Below are positions 8,227 to 16,966 of a stretch of DNA of 64,000 bases, piece after piece (positions within the stretch are counted from its first letter, which is position 1; each line of letters opens with the position of its first letter). Position numbers and translations under genes: made by a program. The notes under the pieces were generated by a model. The model had not been told where the DNA came from. It ran no database searches and was given only the letters and a program-made list of their open reading frames with translations. Origin of the DNA: an uncultured Clostridia bacterium (lineage in GTDB: Bacteria > Bacillota > Clostridia > Christensenellales > UBA1242); assembly GCA_934793215.1 (NCBI GenBank), contig CAKVOP010000001.1, forward strand, positions 248,001-312,000. Reading direction: 5' to 3'.

Positions 8227-9114
8227 ATGGGGCTTTTTAATAATAGATTCCATAGTTCGGCGGGAGAGAAAGAAGGGAAGGTTTATAGGATTCTTACAAC
8301 GATTGCCCTTGTTGGAATTTTCGTCGCAGTTGGAATTTTGGTCGTTGGACTTGCACAAAATTTTATCACAGCAGGAGTAAGTCTTGTGCTTGGACTTATT
8401 GCGACAATTTGTTTATCAATTATTCTTTGCTTGCCATGGATAAAAAAACTTGAAAATAATAAGTATAGAATAACTTCAATCGTGTTTTTGGCGATTATAG
8501 GACTATGTGCTTTGCTTTGGCTTATTTCTTGTATTGTAATTTTTGTTATGTATCAAAATGCCAAAGCTGAAAGTGCGGAAGGACTTACTGGGGGACTTCG
8601 TTTCTTACAAGTTGTGCTAATTTTAACTATTCAATTTATTTGTGCACAAACTATAGCTACAACCATAATAAACTATCAAAGGAACTATATCGTTTTCCAA
8701 GTTATTATGTATATAAGCAATGTGTTTGTAGACCTTTATGTTACTTGCTTCTTGCTTTGCATCGCAATTAGAGATGGAACGGGTGGCTCTGCTGAACTTT
8801 TCATTAATGATAAGTTTATGTCATTCTTGTTTACACCAGCGATGTATACACTATTTGCACTTTTCTTTGTTTACACGGCAATATGCAGTGGAATTCTCAA
8901 TAGAATCCAAAGAGGAAAGCAAAAAATCGCAGCAGAAGTTATTGAAAGCAACAAAAATGTTATGGTTGGAGAAACTGATGAAGTTACGCCAACAAGGCTT
9001 GGTAAAGAGGAAATCAAATCAAGACTCGAAAACTTGAAAGAGATGCTTGATAGCGGGCTCATAACGCAAGAAGAGTATGGAACTAGACGTGAAGAAATTT
9101 TAAAAGAAATTTAA
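8227..9114 (+). CDS. Polytopic membrane protein with SHOCT tail
   Basis: A 295-residue protein with about six hydrophobic segments (first near residues 22-45, last near 197-222), then a cytoplasmic linker and a C-terminal SHOCT-type domain (about 262-295: LKEMLDSGLITQEEY). SHOCT domains are short oligomerisation or regulatory tails. AAAGGAG precedes the ATG. A smaller protein of the same design lies at 59530. Function unknown. A terminator follows directly. Confidence 0.8.
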   Translation: MGLFNNRFHSSAGEKEGKVYRILTTIALVGIFVAVGILVVGLAQNFITAGVSLVLGLIATICLSIILCLPWIKKLENNKYRITSIVFLAIIGLCALLWLISCIVIFVMYQNAKAESAEGLTGGLRFLQVVLILTIQFICAQTIATTIINYQRNYIVFQVIMYISNVFVDLYVTCFLLCIAIRDGTGGSAELFINDKFMSFLFTPAMYTLFALFFVYTAICSGILNRIQRGKQKIAAEVIESNKNVMVGETDEVTPTRLGKEEIKSRLENLKEMLDSGLITQEEYGTRREEILKEI

Positions 9115-9151
9115 CAAAAAATATCAGGTGTTAAAGCCTGATATTTTTTGT
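9114..9151 (+). terminator. Rho-independent terminator
   Basis: AAAAAATATCAGG pairs with CCTGATATTTTTT across a short loop (about 9116-9150). It ends the SHOCT membrane protein gene and could also serve the converging tetR gene. Confidence 0.85.
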
Positions 9152-9182
9152 TCATGGAATTATTAATTATAAATTTTGAAAA

Positions 9183-9767
9183 TTATTGCTTTAAAAATAT
9201 CTTTTCATTTAACAAAACATCAAAGTAATGCAAAAGTTCTTCTTTGGTGCAAGGTGATGGTGATTTAATCCAGCTTAACCCTAGGTTTGTAATACCGCCG
9301 GTCAAAAAATCGATCAAAATATCAACGGGAATTGCGTAATTTTCTTTATACTTATTTTTTCGAGTTAAATAACTGACGCTTCTTTTAATGGTTGTCAAAA
9401 GTAGTTCGGTCGCTTTTTCAAGGCTGTTGCTACCAAGGATTAAAAGAATTTTCATTTTGTTTTTTTCTACAAAATCTATAACCGTTGCAATAAGAGACAT
9501 ATACATTTCTTTGGGAGATGAGTAATCTTCCTTTTCAATGCTTGCAGAAAAGAGAGCCTCTTTAATTTCGTCAATAGCATATTCTAGAAGGTGCTCTTTG
9601 TCTTCGAAGTGATTATAAAAAGTCGCTCTGTGAACCATTGCTCTGTCACAGATATCCATTACAGTGATCTTTTCAAAAGGCTGGTTTTCAAGTAAATCAA
9701 AAAGTGCTTCGCACAAGAGTTTCCTTGTTCTAACAACTCTTAAATCTTCCTTATAATCTTCTTGCAT
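9183..9767 (-). CDS. TetR/AcrR-family transcriptional regulator
   Basis: A 194-residue regulator. Residues about 8-55 form the TetR DNA-binding domain (RTRKLLCEALFDLLENQPFE, then AMVHRATFYNHFEDKEHLL with the recognition helix). The C-terminal part should bind a ligand and dimerise. It is divergent from the ABC exporter operon at 9922 and separated from it by 154 bp that contain candidate operators, so it very probably represses that operon until its ligand, perhaps an antimicrobial compound, is present. GGAGG precedes the ATG. Confidence 0.92.
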   Translation of the reverse strand: MQEDYKEDLRVVRTRKLLCEALFDLLENQPFEKITVMDICDRAMVHRATFYNHFEDKEHLLEYAIDEIKEALFSASIEKEDYSSPKEMYMSLIATVIDFVEKNKMKILLILGSNSLEKATELLLTTIKRSVSYLTRKNKYKENYAIPVDILIDFLTGGITNLGLSWIKSPSPCTKEELLHYFDVLLNEKIFLKQ

Positions 9768-9818
9768 TTTTCCTCCTAATAGACATTCGCGTTAATTATG
9801 TCAAATATCTAACACTCA

Positions 9819-9886
9819 TTTTGATGTGTCCAAAATCTTTGTTGCATCTTGAGAAATTATACCATATAATACGAACATGTGTCAAC
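9819..9886 (+). promoter_or_regulatory. Exporter promoter with repeated GACACAT operator motif
   Basis: TTGCAT (9842-9847), 17 nt, TATAAT (9865-9870) forms the promoter of the ABC operon. Two sites share GACACAT read on the minus strand: TTTTG-ATGTGTC-CAAAA (9819-9835), upstream of the -35, and AACATGTGTCAAC (9874-9886), over the expected transcription start. The arrangement fits repression by the divergent TetR protein. Binding itself is inferred. Confidence 0.6.
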
Positions 9887-9921
9887 AAAATATACAACCG
9901 TCTATTATTTAAGGAGGTAAA

Positions 9922-10842
9922 ATGGCTAAAATTGAAGTTGAACATTTCACAAAAGATTATGGTTCAGGGCGAGGCGTCTTCGACATATCTTTCAAGATTA
10001 ATGAAGGGGAGGTTTATGGATTCCTTGGACCAAATGGTGCGGGAAAGTCTACGACAATACGTCACCTTATGGGATTCTCAAAACCTGAAAAAGGCCATAC
10101 TAGAATTCTGGGAATGGATAGTTTTGAAAACTACTACAAATTCATGGATAAAGTGGGTTATCTTCCAGGAGAAATTGCTCTTCCTGATGGTTTGAACGGA
10201 TACGAATTCTTGGATATGATGGAAAAACTTAAAGGTAACATCAACAAACCTTGGGTTCGTCATCTTCTAGAAATATTCAAACTTGACCCAAGTGGAAACA
10301 CCAAGCGTATGAGTTTGGGAGTCAAACGAAAACTTGCTGTTGTGACCGCATTTATGAATGACCCGGATATTTTAATTCTTGACGAACCAACAAGTGGGCT
10401 TGACCTTGAAATGCAACAGACTTTTATAGAGTTTATTAAAGAGGAGAAAGCGAGAGGAAAAACAATACTGCTTTCAAGCCATATTTTCAGCGAGGTTGAT
10501 GCCACATGCGATAGAATTGCCATAATAAAAGATGGCAAAATCGTTGATGAGTTTATTGCAAATGACCTTAAACACAACAATAATAAAAACTACCTTATAG
10601 AGTTTGCCTCAATGGAAGATGAAAAGAAATTTAGAGAGGCAAATAAAGATGCCACAGCATTTAAGATGGTTGAGTCAAATGGGAAACAAATGCTTGTCAA
10701 TATTGACGATAAAAATATAAATGAACTTGTAAAAGCAATTTCAAAGAGCAAAATAGACTCGTTTACACATTTAAAAGAGACCTTGGAAGATTACTTTATG
10801 AAATACTACAAAGAGGACAAAAATTTTGGAGGTGCACTATGA
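9922..10842 (+). CDS. ABC exporter ATP-binding protein 1
   Basis: A 306-residue ABC ATPase of the drug- and bacteriocin-exporter type. Walker A is GPNGAGKST (about residues 37-45), the signature is a degenerate MSLGVKRK in place of LSGGQ, Walker B is DILILDEPTSGLD, and the H-loop SSH is intact. About 90 C-terminal residues form an accessory domain. AAGGAGG precedes the ATG. The gene overlaps the next ATPase by 4 nt (ATGA), so the two are translated together and probably form a heterodimer under the permease at 11746. Confidence 0.93.
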   Translation: MAKIEVEHFTKDYGSGRGVFDISFKINEGEVYGFLGPNGAGKSTTIRHLMGFSKPEKGHTRILGMDSFENYYKFMDKVGYLPGEIALPDGLNGYEFLDMMEKLKGNINKPWVRHLLEIFKLDPSGNTKRMSLGVKRKLAVVTAFMNDPDILILDEPTSGLDLEMQQTFIEFIKEEKARGKTILLSSHIFSEVDATCDRIAIIKDGKIVDEFIANDLKHNNNKNYLIEFASMEDEKKFREANKDATAFKMVESNGKQMLVNIDDKNINELVKAISKSKIDSFTHLKETLEDYFMKYYKEDKNFGGAL

Positions 10843-11753
10843 AAGAAAAAGCAATAGAAATTCACGACCTCACAAAAGATTATGGTTCTGGAAGGGGAGT
10901 ATTTGACATTAACTTTGATATTTATAAGGGAGAAATGCTTGGTTTCGTGGGCTCAAATGGTGCAGGTAAAACGACGACGATAAGAAACATAATGGGCTTT
11001 TTAAAGCCAGACAAGGGCAACGTTACTGTATATGGCATGGATTCATGGCAAGATGCTGAAAAGACAAAAAAGTATATAGGATATGTGCCCGGTGAAATAG
11101 CCTTTCCAGATTTAAAAACAGGGACAGAATTCATAAAATCGCAAGCCGAATTTTTGGGGCTAAAGGACATGAGTTATGCCAATTTTTTAATTGAAAAATT
11201 GCAACTTGAGCCTTCCGCGAACCTCAAGAGAATGAGTAAAGGTATGAAACAAAAAACAGCCATAGTAGTTGCATTAATGGCTGATCCAGATATTTTAATT
11301 CTTGACGAACCAACGACTGGACTTGACCCCCTTATGAGAGTTTCATTTCTTGAAATTCTTGCAGAGGAAAAGAAAAAGGGTAAAACTATTTTGATAAGCA
11401 GTCACCTTTATGAGGAATTGGAAAAAAATTGCGACCGTGTTGCACTTATTAATAATGGTAAAATTGTAGACATTGCTGTCATGAAAGAAATTGAGAATAG
11501 AAAAGTGGCAGACTATAAAATCGAGTTTAACAATGAAAAGGATTATATTGAATTCAAAAAACTTGGTTTAAATGTTATTCGCGATCAAGTAAAGTACAAT
11601 CAGGTTACCATTTCAATTCCAAAAAATGAAATTAATGACTTGTTTGATAAACTCACTGCTTTTGATGTGAAGTTTATAGCAGAGGTTAAATATACCCTTG
11701 AAAAACATTTTAACCAAAAAATAAAAGAAGAAAAGGAGAAGGAAAATGATTAG
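10839..11753 (+). CDS. ABC exporter ATP-binding protein 2
   Basis: A 304-residue paralogue of the ATPase just upstream. They share the opening KDYGSGRGVFDI. Walker A is GSNGAGKTT, the signature is again unusual (MSKGMKQK), Walker B is DILILDEPTTGLD and the switch His is in SSHLYEE. It overlaps its neighbours by 4 and 8 nt. Tandem duplication followed by divergence is the simple origin. Both copies keep catalytic residues, so both should hydrolyse ATP. Confidence 0.93.
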   Translation: MKEKAIEIHDLTKDYGSGRGVFDINFDIYKGEMLGFVGSNGAGKTTTIRNIMGFLKPDKGNVTVYGMDSWQDAEKTKKYIGYVPGEIAFPDLKTGTEFIKSQAEFLGLKDMSYANFLIEKLQLEPSANLKRMSKGMKQKTAIVVALMADPDILILDEPTTGLDPLMRVSFLEILAEEKKKGKTILISSHLYEELEKNCDRVALINNGKIVDIAVMKEIENRKVADYKIEFNNEKDYIEFKKLGLNVIRDQVKYNQVTISIPKNEINDLFDKLTAFDVKFIAEVKYTLEKHFNQKIKEEKEKEND

Positions 11754-13341
11754 TAAACCATTATTCAAACAATCTTGCAAAGCGAATGCAGGCGTTTGGA
11801 CTTTCGTTACTGCAATCACTTGTTTTATGCTTGCAATCATTATTGGCGTACTTGGGAATTTAAATGTTAATGAAATTCGCTCATCTATGACAGATATGTT
11901 TGTAAGTGATGCTATTGAATCGACAATAGAGTCTCAATCAATGACTTATTACAACATGGCAGACGGAGCACTTACAAATTATCAAACAAAATATGACGAT
12001 TTGAAAGACCTTTTACAAGTAAAACTTAATGATACTGTGAAAACTTCAACTATTGAAGGATACAAAAGTGCAATCAGTAGTGGTATGACAGATGAACAAG
12101 CGAGAGAGTATCTCACAAACAGTCAAAGTGAAGAAAATAAACAAGCCATAAACGCACTTCTTGACTATTATCTATATTATCAAGACGACTATGCAGTAGA
12201 AAATATTTTCACGGATGAAAAAATTTCTCCGTATGTATTAAATGGTGTGGCTGACGCGATTTACAACAAAATACTGATTGAAAATGATGAAGGAACAGCG
12301 GAAAACGCAAAAACATTTATTACAAATGCTACTCAAAGTTATGTTCAATCGGGATCGTCGAATGTTAAAGAGTTTGCTACTGCATATATCCCTAATGTTT
12401 TGAAAGGTGTATTTTATGAGCAAAGTTTTGACCATAATGGAGAAACAATTTCAATTTCAAAATATTTCACAGCAGAGCAAATACATGACACCTCTTATAC
12501 CGCGATTGTAACTTTTAGAGCTCAACTTGAAGTTAAAGAGGGGCAGATTCGCGAGCAAAACCCATCTTATACAGAAGAAGAAGTTGCTCAAAAACTTGAA
12601 GAGTATAAAGGTACAATTATTGTAGAGTATTCAAAGAGCATTGCGGACCAACTCCCAGAGAAAGTTGCTGATGCACTTGGTGAAATTGGAGACCTTGATG
12701 TTTATGGACTCGTTTTGGGTTCTATATTCTATCGTATCGCTGGACTTTTGCTTCCAATGATATTTGTCATCATGACAGCAAACAACTTAATTGCAGGGCA
12801 AGTTGATTCTGGCTCTATGGCTTATGTTCTTTCTACTCCAACAAAAAGAAGAACTATTACAATAACTCAAATGTGCTATATGTTATGTTCACTTTTTGCT
12901 ATGTTCGCCCTTACCACAATCACAAGCGTTTTAGGACTCGCAATTGTTGGTTCTAGTGAGATAACGATCACTTATGGTCAAATATTACTTCTCAACCTTG
13001 GCGCATTTATAACTATGGTTGCGGTTTCAGGTATTTGTTTCCTTGCCTCCGCTTGGTTTAACAGAAGCAAGATTTCAATGAGTGTGGGTGGCGGACTTAC
13101 GATGTTCTTCCTTGTTGCAACAATTTTAGGACTTTTCGGTTCTATAGTAATTCCAAGTGCAATAAGAATTGATGCAATGAAATATTTTAATTATGTTTCA
13201 ATAATCACGCTCTTTGATGCAACTTCAATTTTGGGTGGAACGCTTACCTATTTGTGGAAATTTGCAATTCTTCTTGTTATTGGTATAGTAACTTATACTG
13301 TGGGAATTATAAAATTTAATAAAAAAGATTTGCCATTGTAA
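11746..13341 (+). CDS. ABC-2 type exporter permease
   Basis: A 531-residue permease with one N-terminal membrane segment (about residues 14-36), a large outside domain of nearly 290 residues, and five further segments between about 323 and 522. This is the ABC-2 permease layout with an enlarged outer loop. It overlaps the upstream ATPase by 8 nt. Only one permease is present for two ATPases, so it probably forms a homodimer. The sequence does not reveal the cargo; the TetR neighbour suggests a toxic small molecule or peptide. Confidence 0.88.
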   Translation: MISKPLFKQSCKANAGVWTFVTAITCFMLAIIIGVLGNLNVNEIRSSMTDMFVSDAIESTIESQSMTYYNMADGALTNYQTKYDDLKDLLQVKLNDTVKTSTIEGYKSAISSGMTDEQAREYLTNSQSEENKQAINALLDYYLYYQDDYAVENIFTDEKISPYVLNGVADAIYNKILIENDEGTAENAKTFITNATQSYVQSGSSNVKEFATAYIPNVLKGVFYEQSFDHNGETISISKYFTAEQIHDTSYTAIVTFRAQLEVKEGQIREQNPSYTEEEVAQKLEEYKGTIIVEYSKSIADQLPEKVADALGEIGDLDVYGLVLGSIFYRIAGLLLPMIFVIMTANNLIAGQVDSGSMAYVLSTPTKRRTITITQMCYMLCSLFAMFALTTITSVLGLAIVGSSEITITYGQILLLNLGAFITMVAVSGICFLASAWFNRSKISMSVGGGLTMFFLVATILGLFGSIVIPSAIRIDAMKYFNYVSIITLFDATSILGGTLTYLWKFAILLVIGIVTYTVGIIKFNKKDLPL

Positions 13342-13372
13342 AAAAATGTGCTAAAATAAAAAAGGGGGGATT

Positions 13373-13948
13373 ATGGAATTTTTTAAAAAACTTAAATGGG
13401 ACGGAGTAATTATTTCGTGTCTTACCATCGTTCTTGGAATTCTATGTGTTGCAATGCCTTCTACATCTGCAACTGCACTTTGCTACATTTTTGGCGGTGC
13501 ACTTTTGATTATGGGGATAACGCTTTTAGTAAGATACTTTGCCGTAGAAAGGCTGCTTGGAAGCCCTATGCTTATTATGGCAGTTGTTATGACAATGTGT
13601 GGATTATTCTGTATAGTTTATCCTGGCACTGTTCAAGGTATCTTAACTGTGCTTTTCGGTGTGTTTATTCTTGTTGATTCTATCAACACTATGACAGACA
13701 GCATCATTCTTGCAAGGACAAAAGTTAAAGGCTGGTTTGTAATGTTTTTGCTTTCACTTTTAACAGCATGCCTTGGCGTAGCAATCATGTTCTCAACATT
13801 TGATGCGGTTATGATTTTCGCAGGCGTTTCACTTATTTTTGAAGGGGTAAAAGATCTCGTTTTGATATTTACTTTTGGGAAAAAAGTTAAAGATGCAAAG
13901 AAAAAAATTGAAAGCCAAACAGATGAAGATGTTATAATTGTTGAATAA
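13373..13948 (+). CDS. DUF308/HdeD-like membrane protein
   Basis: A 191-residue protein of about six short membrane helices arranged as repeated pairs (GVIISCLTIVLGILCVAMP, then MCGLFCIVYPG), which is the DUF308/HdeD pattern, and an acidic tail ending DEDVIIVE. GGGGGG just before the ATG acts as an atypical ribosome binding site. It lies 31 bp after the permease without a terminator, so it belongs to the exporter operon. HdeD-type proteins are linked to stress tolerance; its role here is unknown. Confidence 0.82.
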   Translation: MEFFKKLKWDGVIISCLTIVLGILCVAMPSTSATALCYIFGGALLIMGITLLVRYFAVERLLGSPMLIMAVVMTMCGLFCIVYPGTVQGILTVLFGVFILVDSINTMTDSIILARTKVKGWFVMFLLSLLTACLGVAIMFSTFDAVMIFAGVSLIFEGVKDLVLIFTFGKKVKDAKKKIESQTDEDVIIVE

Positions 13949-13980
13949 AAATGTTAAAGATTTTATCAAGCGTAAAACAT

Positions 13981-14010
13981 AAAAGGTGACCAATTTCGGC
14001 CATCTTTTTT
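13981..14010 (+). terminator. Terminator of the exporter operon
   Basis: An 11-bp stem (13981-13991 with 13998-14008) contains one mismatch and one G-U pair and ends in T6. Confidence 0.7.
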
Positions 14011-14258
14011 ATTGAAAATTGTGAGTTGAGTTTGTAGGCAATCGCCCAGATGGAAATAAGTAAAAACGAAAAAATCTCTCTTGAAAAAGGTGGTAGACTA
14101 TGATATAATAAAATCATATAATGTTATGTTTACCTTATAATTTAGATACAATTATGAAGAGTAGCATCACTTTCTTATTGATCATTAGTGGCTGTGAATT
14201 CCTATTTGGATTAAGTGCTGGCAAAATTAGATCATAAATGTGTAAATTGGGAGGAACG
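14011..14258. other. Intergenic leader before the sigma-like array
   Basis: AT-rich region with TATAAT-like boxes (near 14102 and 14135) but no clear -35 partner. It should hold the promoter for the array. No repeat or hairpin stands out. Confidence 0.4.
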
Positions 14259-15110
14259 ATGAGAGACTACGAGAAATTAACGGAACAAGACTACATTGAT
14301 GCAAAAACTGATGAAAAGGCGTTTGAAAAAGTTTATATAGCTCATCAAAAATTGATTCCTGTTTGTTTAAAAAAGATTTATAAGCTAGATAAAATCATGG
14401 AGTATGAATATGAAGATGCCCTTCGAGATGCCCTTGTTAAAGCAATAAAAACTTTTGATCCATCAAAAGGATACACTTTCGCAAATTATGCAATTACTTG
14501 TATGATAAATCAAACAAAAATTTATAACAGAGACAAAACTAGAAGTGATGATATTTTTGACAGAAATGGTACTGTGAGCCTTGAAGATTTATTTCAAGCG
14601 AGAAAAACTGATGACGACGCACCTCAATGGGAAGAAATGATGGGAGATGGCGAGTTTGAAGAGAAACAGTTTGAGCTATTGGAAGAAAAAGCAAATTTAT
14701 TTAATTATTGTGAACTTTTGGAAAAAACAGAAAAAGAGGTCTTTAAGTGTTTGCTTGCAGGGGGAAACGGTGTATTTGTCGCAAAATTGAAGGGAGTGAC
14801 CCCACAACGTGCTTCCCAATTGATAATAAAAGCCAAAATAAAAGCCAAAGATGTGATTGAAAGGGCAAAACTCGTGCATAGTATGCTTGAAAGAGGGCTG
14901 AATGCAACTTCCATATTTAAAAAATTGAGATTTACAAAACCTGAAATAGTTGGTTTTTATGAAAAAGTTTATAATTATTTATTTTTAGATGGCGAAAAAC
15001 CAAAGGTTAATAAAATTTGGTTAACTAATCCTTACAAGTTCTACAAATTGAATCAATTAAACAATATCAATGACCAAAATACATCAATTATTGAAAATGA
15101 AAGAGAGTGA
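14259..15110 (+). CDS. Sigma-70-like protein, array member 1
   Basis: A 283-residue protein. GGGAGGA at 14249-14255 selects the ATG at 14259 over that at 14238. Residues about 50-105 resemble sigma region 2 (YEDALRDALVKAIKTFDPSKGYTF followed by AITCMINQTKIYNRDK). An acidic linker (GDGEFEEKQFELLEEKA) follows, then a region 4-like helix-turn-helix (VFVAKLKGVTPQRASQLI). Beyond region 4 is an extra tail of about 100 residues with FYEKVYNYLFLDG, shared with the next two array members and not part of normal sigma factors. It could be an alternative sigma factor or a sigma-derived DNA-binding protein. Confidence 0.75.
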   Translation: MRDYEKLTEQDYIDAKTDEKAFEKVYIAHQKLIPVCLKKIYKLDKIMEYEYEDALRDALVKAIKTFDPSKGYTFANYAITCMINQTKIYNRDKTRSDDIFDRNGTVSLEDLFQARKTDDDAPQWEEMMGDGEFEEKQFELLEEKANLFNYCELLEKTEKEVFKCLLAGGNGVFVAKLKGVTPQRASQLIIKAKIKAKDVIERAKLVHSMLERGLNATSIFKKLRFTKPEIVGFYEKVYNYLFLDGEKPKVNKIWLTNPYKFYKLNQLNNINDQNTSIIENERE

Positions 15111-15667
15111 TTATTAAGAGTGAAAATGTTGACCTGTTGAATTTAGAATCGAAAGAAGATGGCGAAGAAAACTCTCATATGTGGGAAGAAAAAATCGTAG
15201 ATAATGAATTCGAGCAAGAACAACTTGAATTATTAGAGGAAAAGATAAATTTAAAAAATTTTGCACAACTTTTTGATGGTCACAACCAAGATGTTATAAA
15301 TTATTTGCTGGAAGGTAAATCTTTGACAACTATTGCCCGCTAAAAACAAATTTCAAGACAAAGGGCATACAAACTTTTAGAAAAAATAAAAAAGAGAGTA
15401 AAAAATGTGCCTGACGGAGCTAATACTGTTCATTTACTCCACAAAAAAGGTTATGATGACGTCCAAATTGCGAACAAGCTATAATTTATTGGTCGAGATG
15501 TTGCAAGTTTTTATGAAAAAGTTTATAACTTTATCTATTTAGATGGGCCACAACCAAAAGGAAAAGAAATATGGTTGCTTGGGCATACAAAAAGCTTACC
15601 CAAAAGAGAACGACTTGAAATTGCTATGAAACAAAAATCGTCAACTATAGACAAGGAGCGAGAATAA
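15107..15667 (+). pseudogene. Sigma-like array member 2, interrupted by two TAA codons
   Basis: An unbroken register of 186 codons encodes the C-terminal two thirds of the same protein: acidic linker (DNEFEQEQLELLEEKI), helix-turn-helix and the special tail (FYEKVYNFIYLDG). It has in-frame TAA codons at 15341-15343 and 15482-15484. No frameshift is present. The sigma region 2 part is missing; the GTG at 15107 overlaps the TGA of member 1. A partial tandem duplication followed by two C-to-T changes (CAA to TAA) is the simplest history. Only a 78-residue product could be made from the first part. Confidence 0.8.
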
Positions 15668-15721
15668 AATATTAGCTTTTCAATCTTTTTGTACGTAAAA
15701 TATTAATATAAGGAAATAAAA

Positions 15722-16555
15722 ATGAAGACAGAATATACAAAAATAACGAAAGAAGATTACATCAAAGCCAAGACAGACGAGAAAACATTTGAGAAAGTCT
15801 TTCGTGCAAACATTAGGCTTGTAGGTTATTGTGAGAAAAAATATTGTGCACTTTTTACTGAAAATTTCAATCAGGGTGAATACGAAAATGCGTTAGAATT
15901 TGGACTTTATAAAGCCATTATGATGTTTGACCCTAACAGGAATAATTTTTCAACTTATGCAATACCTGTTATGTTGAATGAAGTAAAAATGCTTAATAGG
16001 AATAATAATTCAAAAACAATGCAAAACTTTTCCAAATGTTTCTCTCTTGATGAGGCCGTTGTTATAAATTCTAACGATGGTGACAGCATGCTTTTTGAAG
16101 ATATTTTGTCCGATGGTACATATGAACAAGCACAAGAATCTTTGCTGGAAGAGTTCCCTGATATTCAAAGGCTTTATTCAGTTATTCCTGATAGTTTGCA
16201 GGAAGTTCTTGAAAGATTGTCTGTGGGTGAGCCTCAATGGAAAATTGCACTTGATATGGATATGTCGCAGTCATGGATTTCAAGACTCGTGAGAAGAATT
16301 GGAAAAAATATTTTGCAGTTTTTAAAAACAATTTCTGCTGTAAAGTTTTGTGCTGAAAAAGGACTAGACGACGAAAGTATTGCAAAAAAATTAAATCTTG
16401 AAAGTGGTAAGAAAATAAAATACTACATAGACGCATATAACTATCTTTACATGGATGGACCTTATGTTGAAATAACGGAAAGTTGGGCAAAAAAGCCTAC
16501 CTATGCAGAGAGTGGTCTCGGCATATATGCAGATGAATGCGCGAAAGAATTGTAA
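15722..16555 (+). CDS. Sigma-70-like protein, array member 3
   Basis: A 277-residue paralogue of member 1. The opening (TKEDYIKAKTDEKTFEKVF) matches that of member 1 (TEQDYIDAKTDEKAFEKVY). Region 2-like sequence (ALEFGLYKAIMMFDPNRNNF, AIPVMLNEVKMLNR) is followed by an acidic linker, a helix-turn-helix (WKIALDMDMSQSWISRLVRR) and the shared tail (YYIDAYNYLYMDGPY). AAGGAA precedes the ATG. The whole protein is intact. It diverges strongly from member 1, so the two may recognise different promoters or partners. Confidence 0.75.
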   Translation: MKTEYTKITKEDYIKAKTDEKTFEKVFRANIRLVGYCEKKYCALFTENFNQGEYENALEFGLYKAIMMFDPNRNNFSTYAIPVMLNEVKMLNRNNNSKTMQNFSKCFSLDEAVVINSNDGDSMLFEDILSDGTYEQAQESLLEEFPDIQRLYSVIPDSLQEVLERLSVGEPQWKIALDMDMSQSWISRLVRRIGKNILQFLKTISAVKFCAEKGLDDESIAKKLNLESGKKIKYYIDAYNYLYMDGPYVEITESWAKKPTYAESGLGIYADECAKEL

Positions 16556-16966
16556 ACGAATTTCATTAAAGCAGTTAAGCACAAAAGGGGGATAACTGTT
16601 GTGTGTATTATGCACTTTTTGACAAAGCTATTCATAAAATATTTTGACGATAGTTTTTAGCAAAAGGGCAAAGGTGCCAAATATAATTTAACCAAAACGA
16701 TGGGTAAAAATCAACAATAACCTTTCAAGTTACCAAAAATTCTTAAATACGAGCAACAATAAAAAGATTTAATGCAAATTCTATTTTTGATTTTTGTAAA
16801 TAATATTAAATACAAATCTTTTAGTTTATTTCCGTCAATGAATTTTAACTATAAATATTCTAGTTTACGTTAAAAAAGAAGTCAAATTGTAAGTGCTTGA
16901 CTTCTTTTTTTTATTTGTTTAGAGTAAGGATAAAAACATGTTACTTTGCTATGGCTATCCAATCGG
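16556..16966. other. Gene-poor stretch after the sigma-like array
   Basis: About 410 bp of AT-rich DNA without a convincing gene. The only clear element is the hairpin at 16872-16910. Confidence 0.5.
16872..16912 (+). terminator. Terminator with conserved loop (copy 1)
   Basis: A 14-bp perfect stem (AAAAAAGAAGTCAA at 16872-16885 with 16897-16910) flanks the 11-nt loop ATTGTAAGTGC. A near-identical stem and loop occurs at 55382-55424. Confidence 0.85.

Noticed and set aside
15107..15667. Recoding of TAA as a sense codon
   Set aside because: TAA ends many normal genes in this window (for example lepA and rpsP), so a global change of code is excluded; plain nonsense mutation is simpler.
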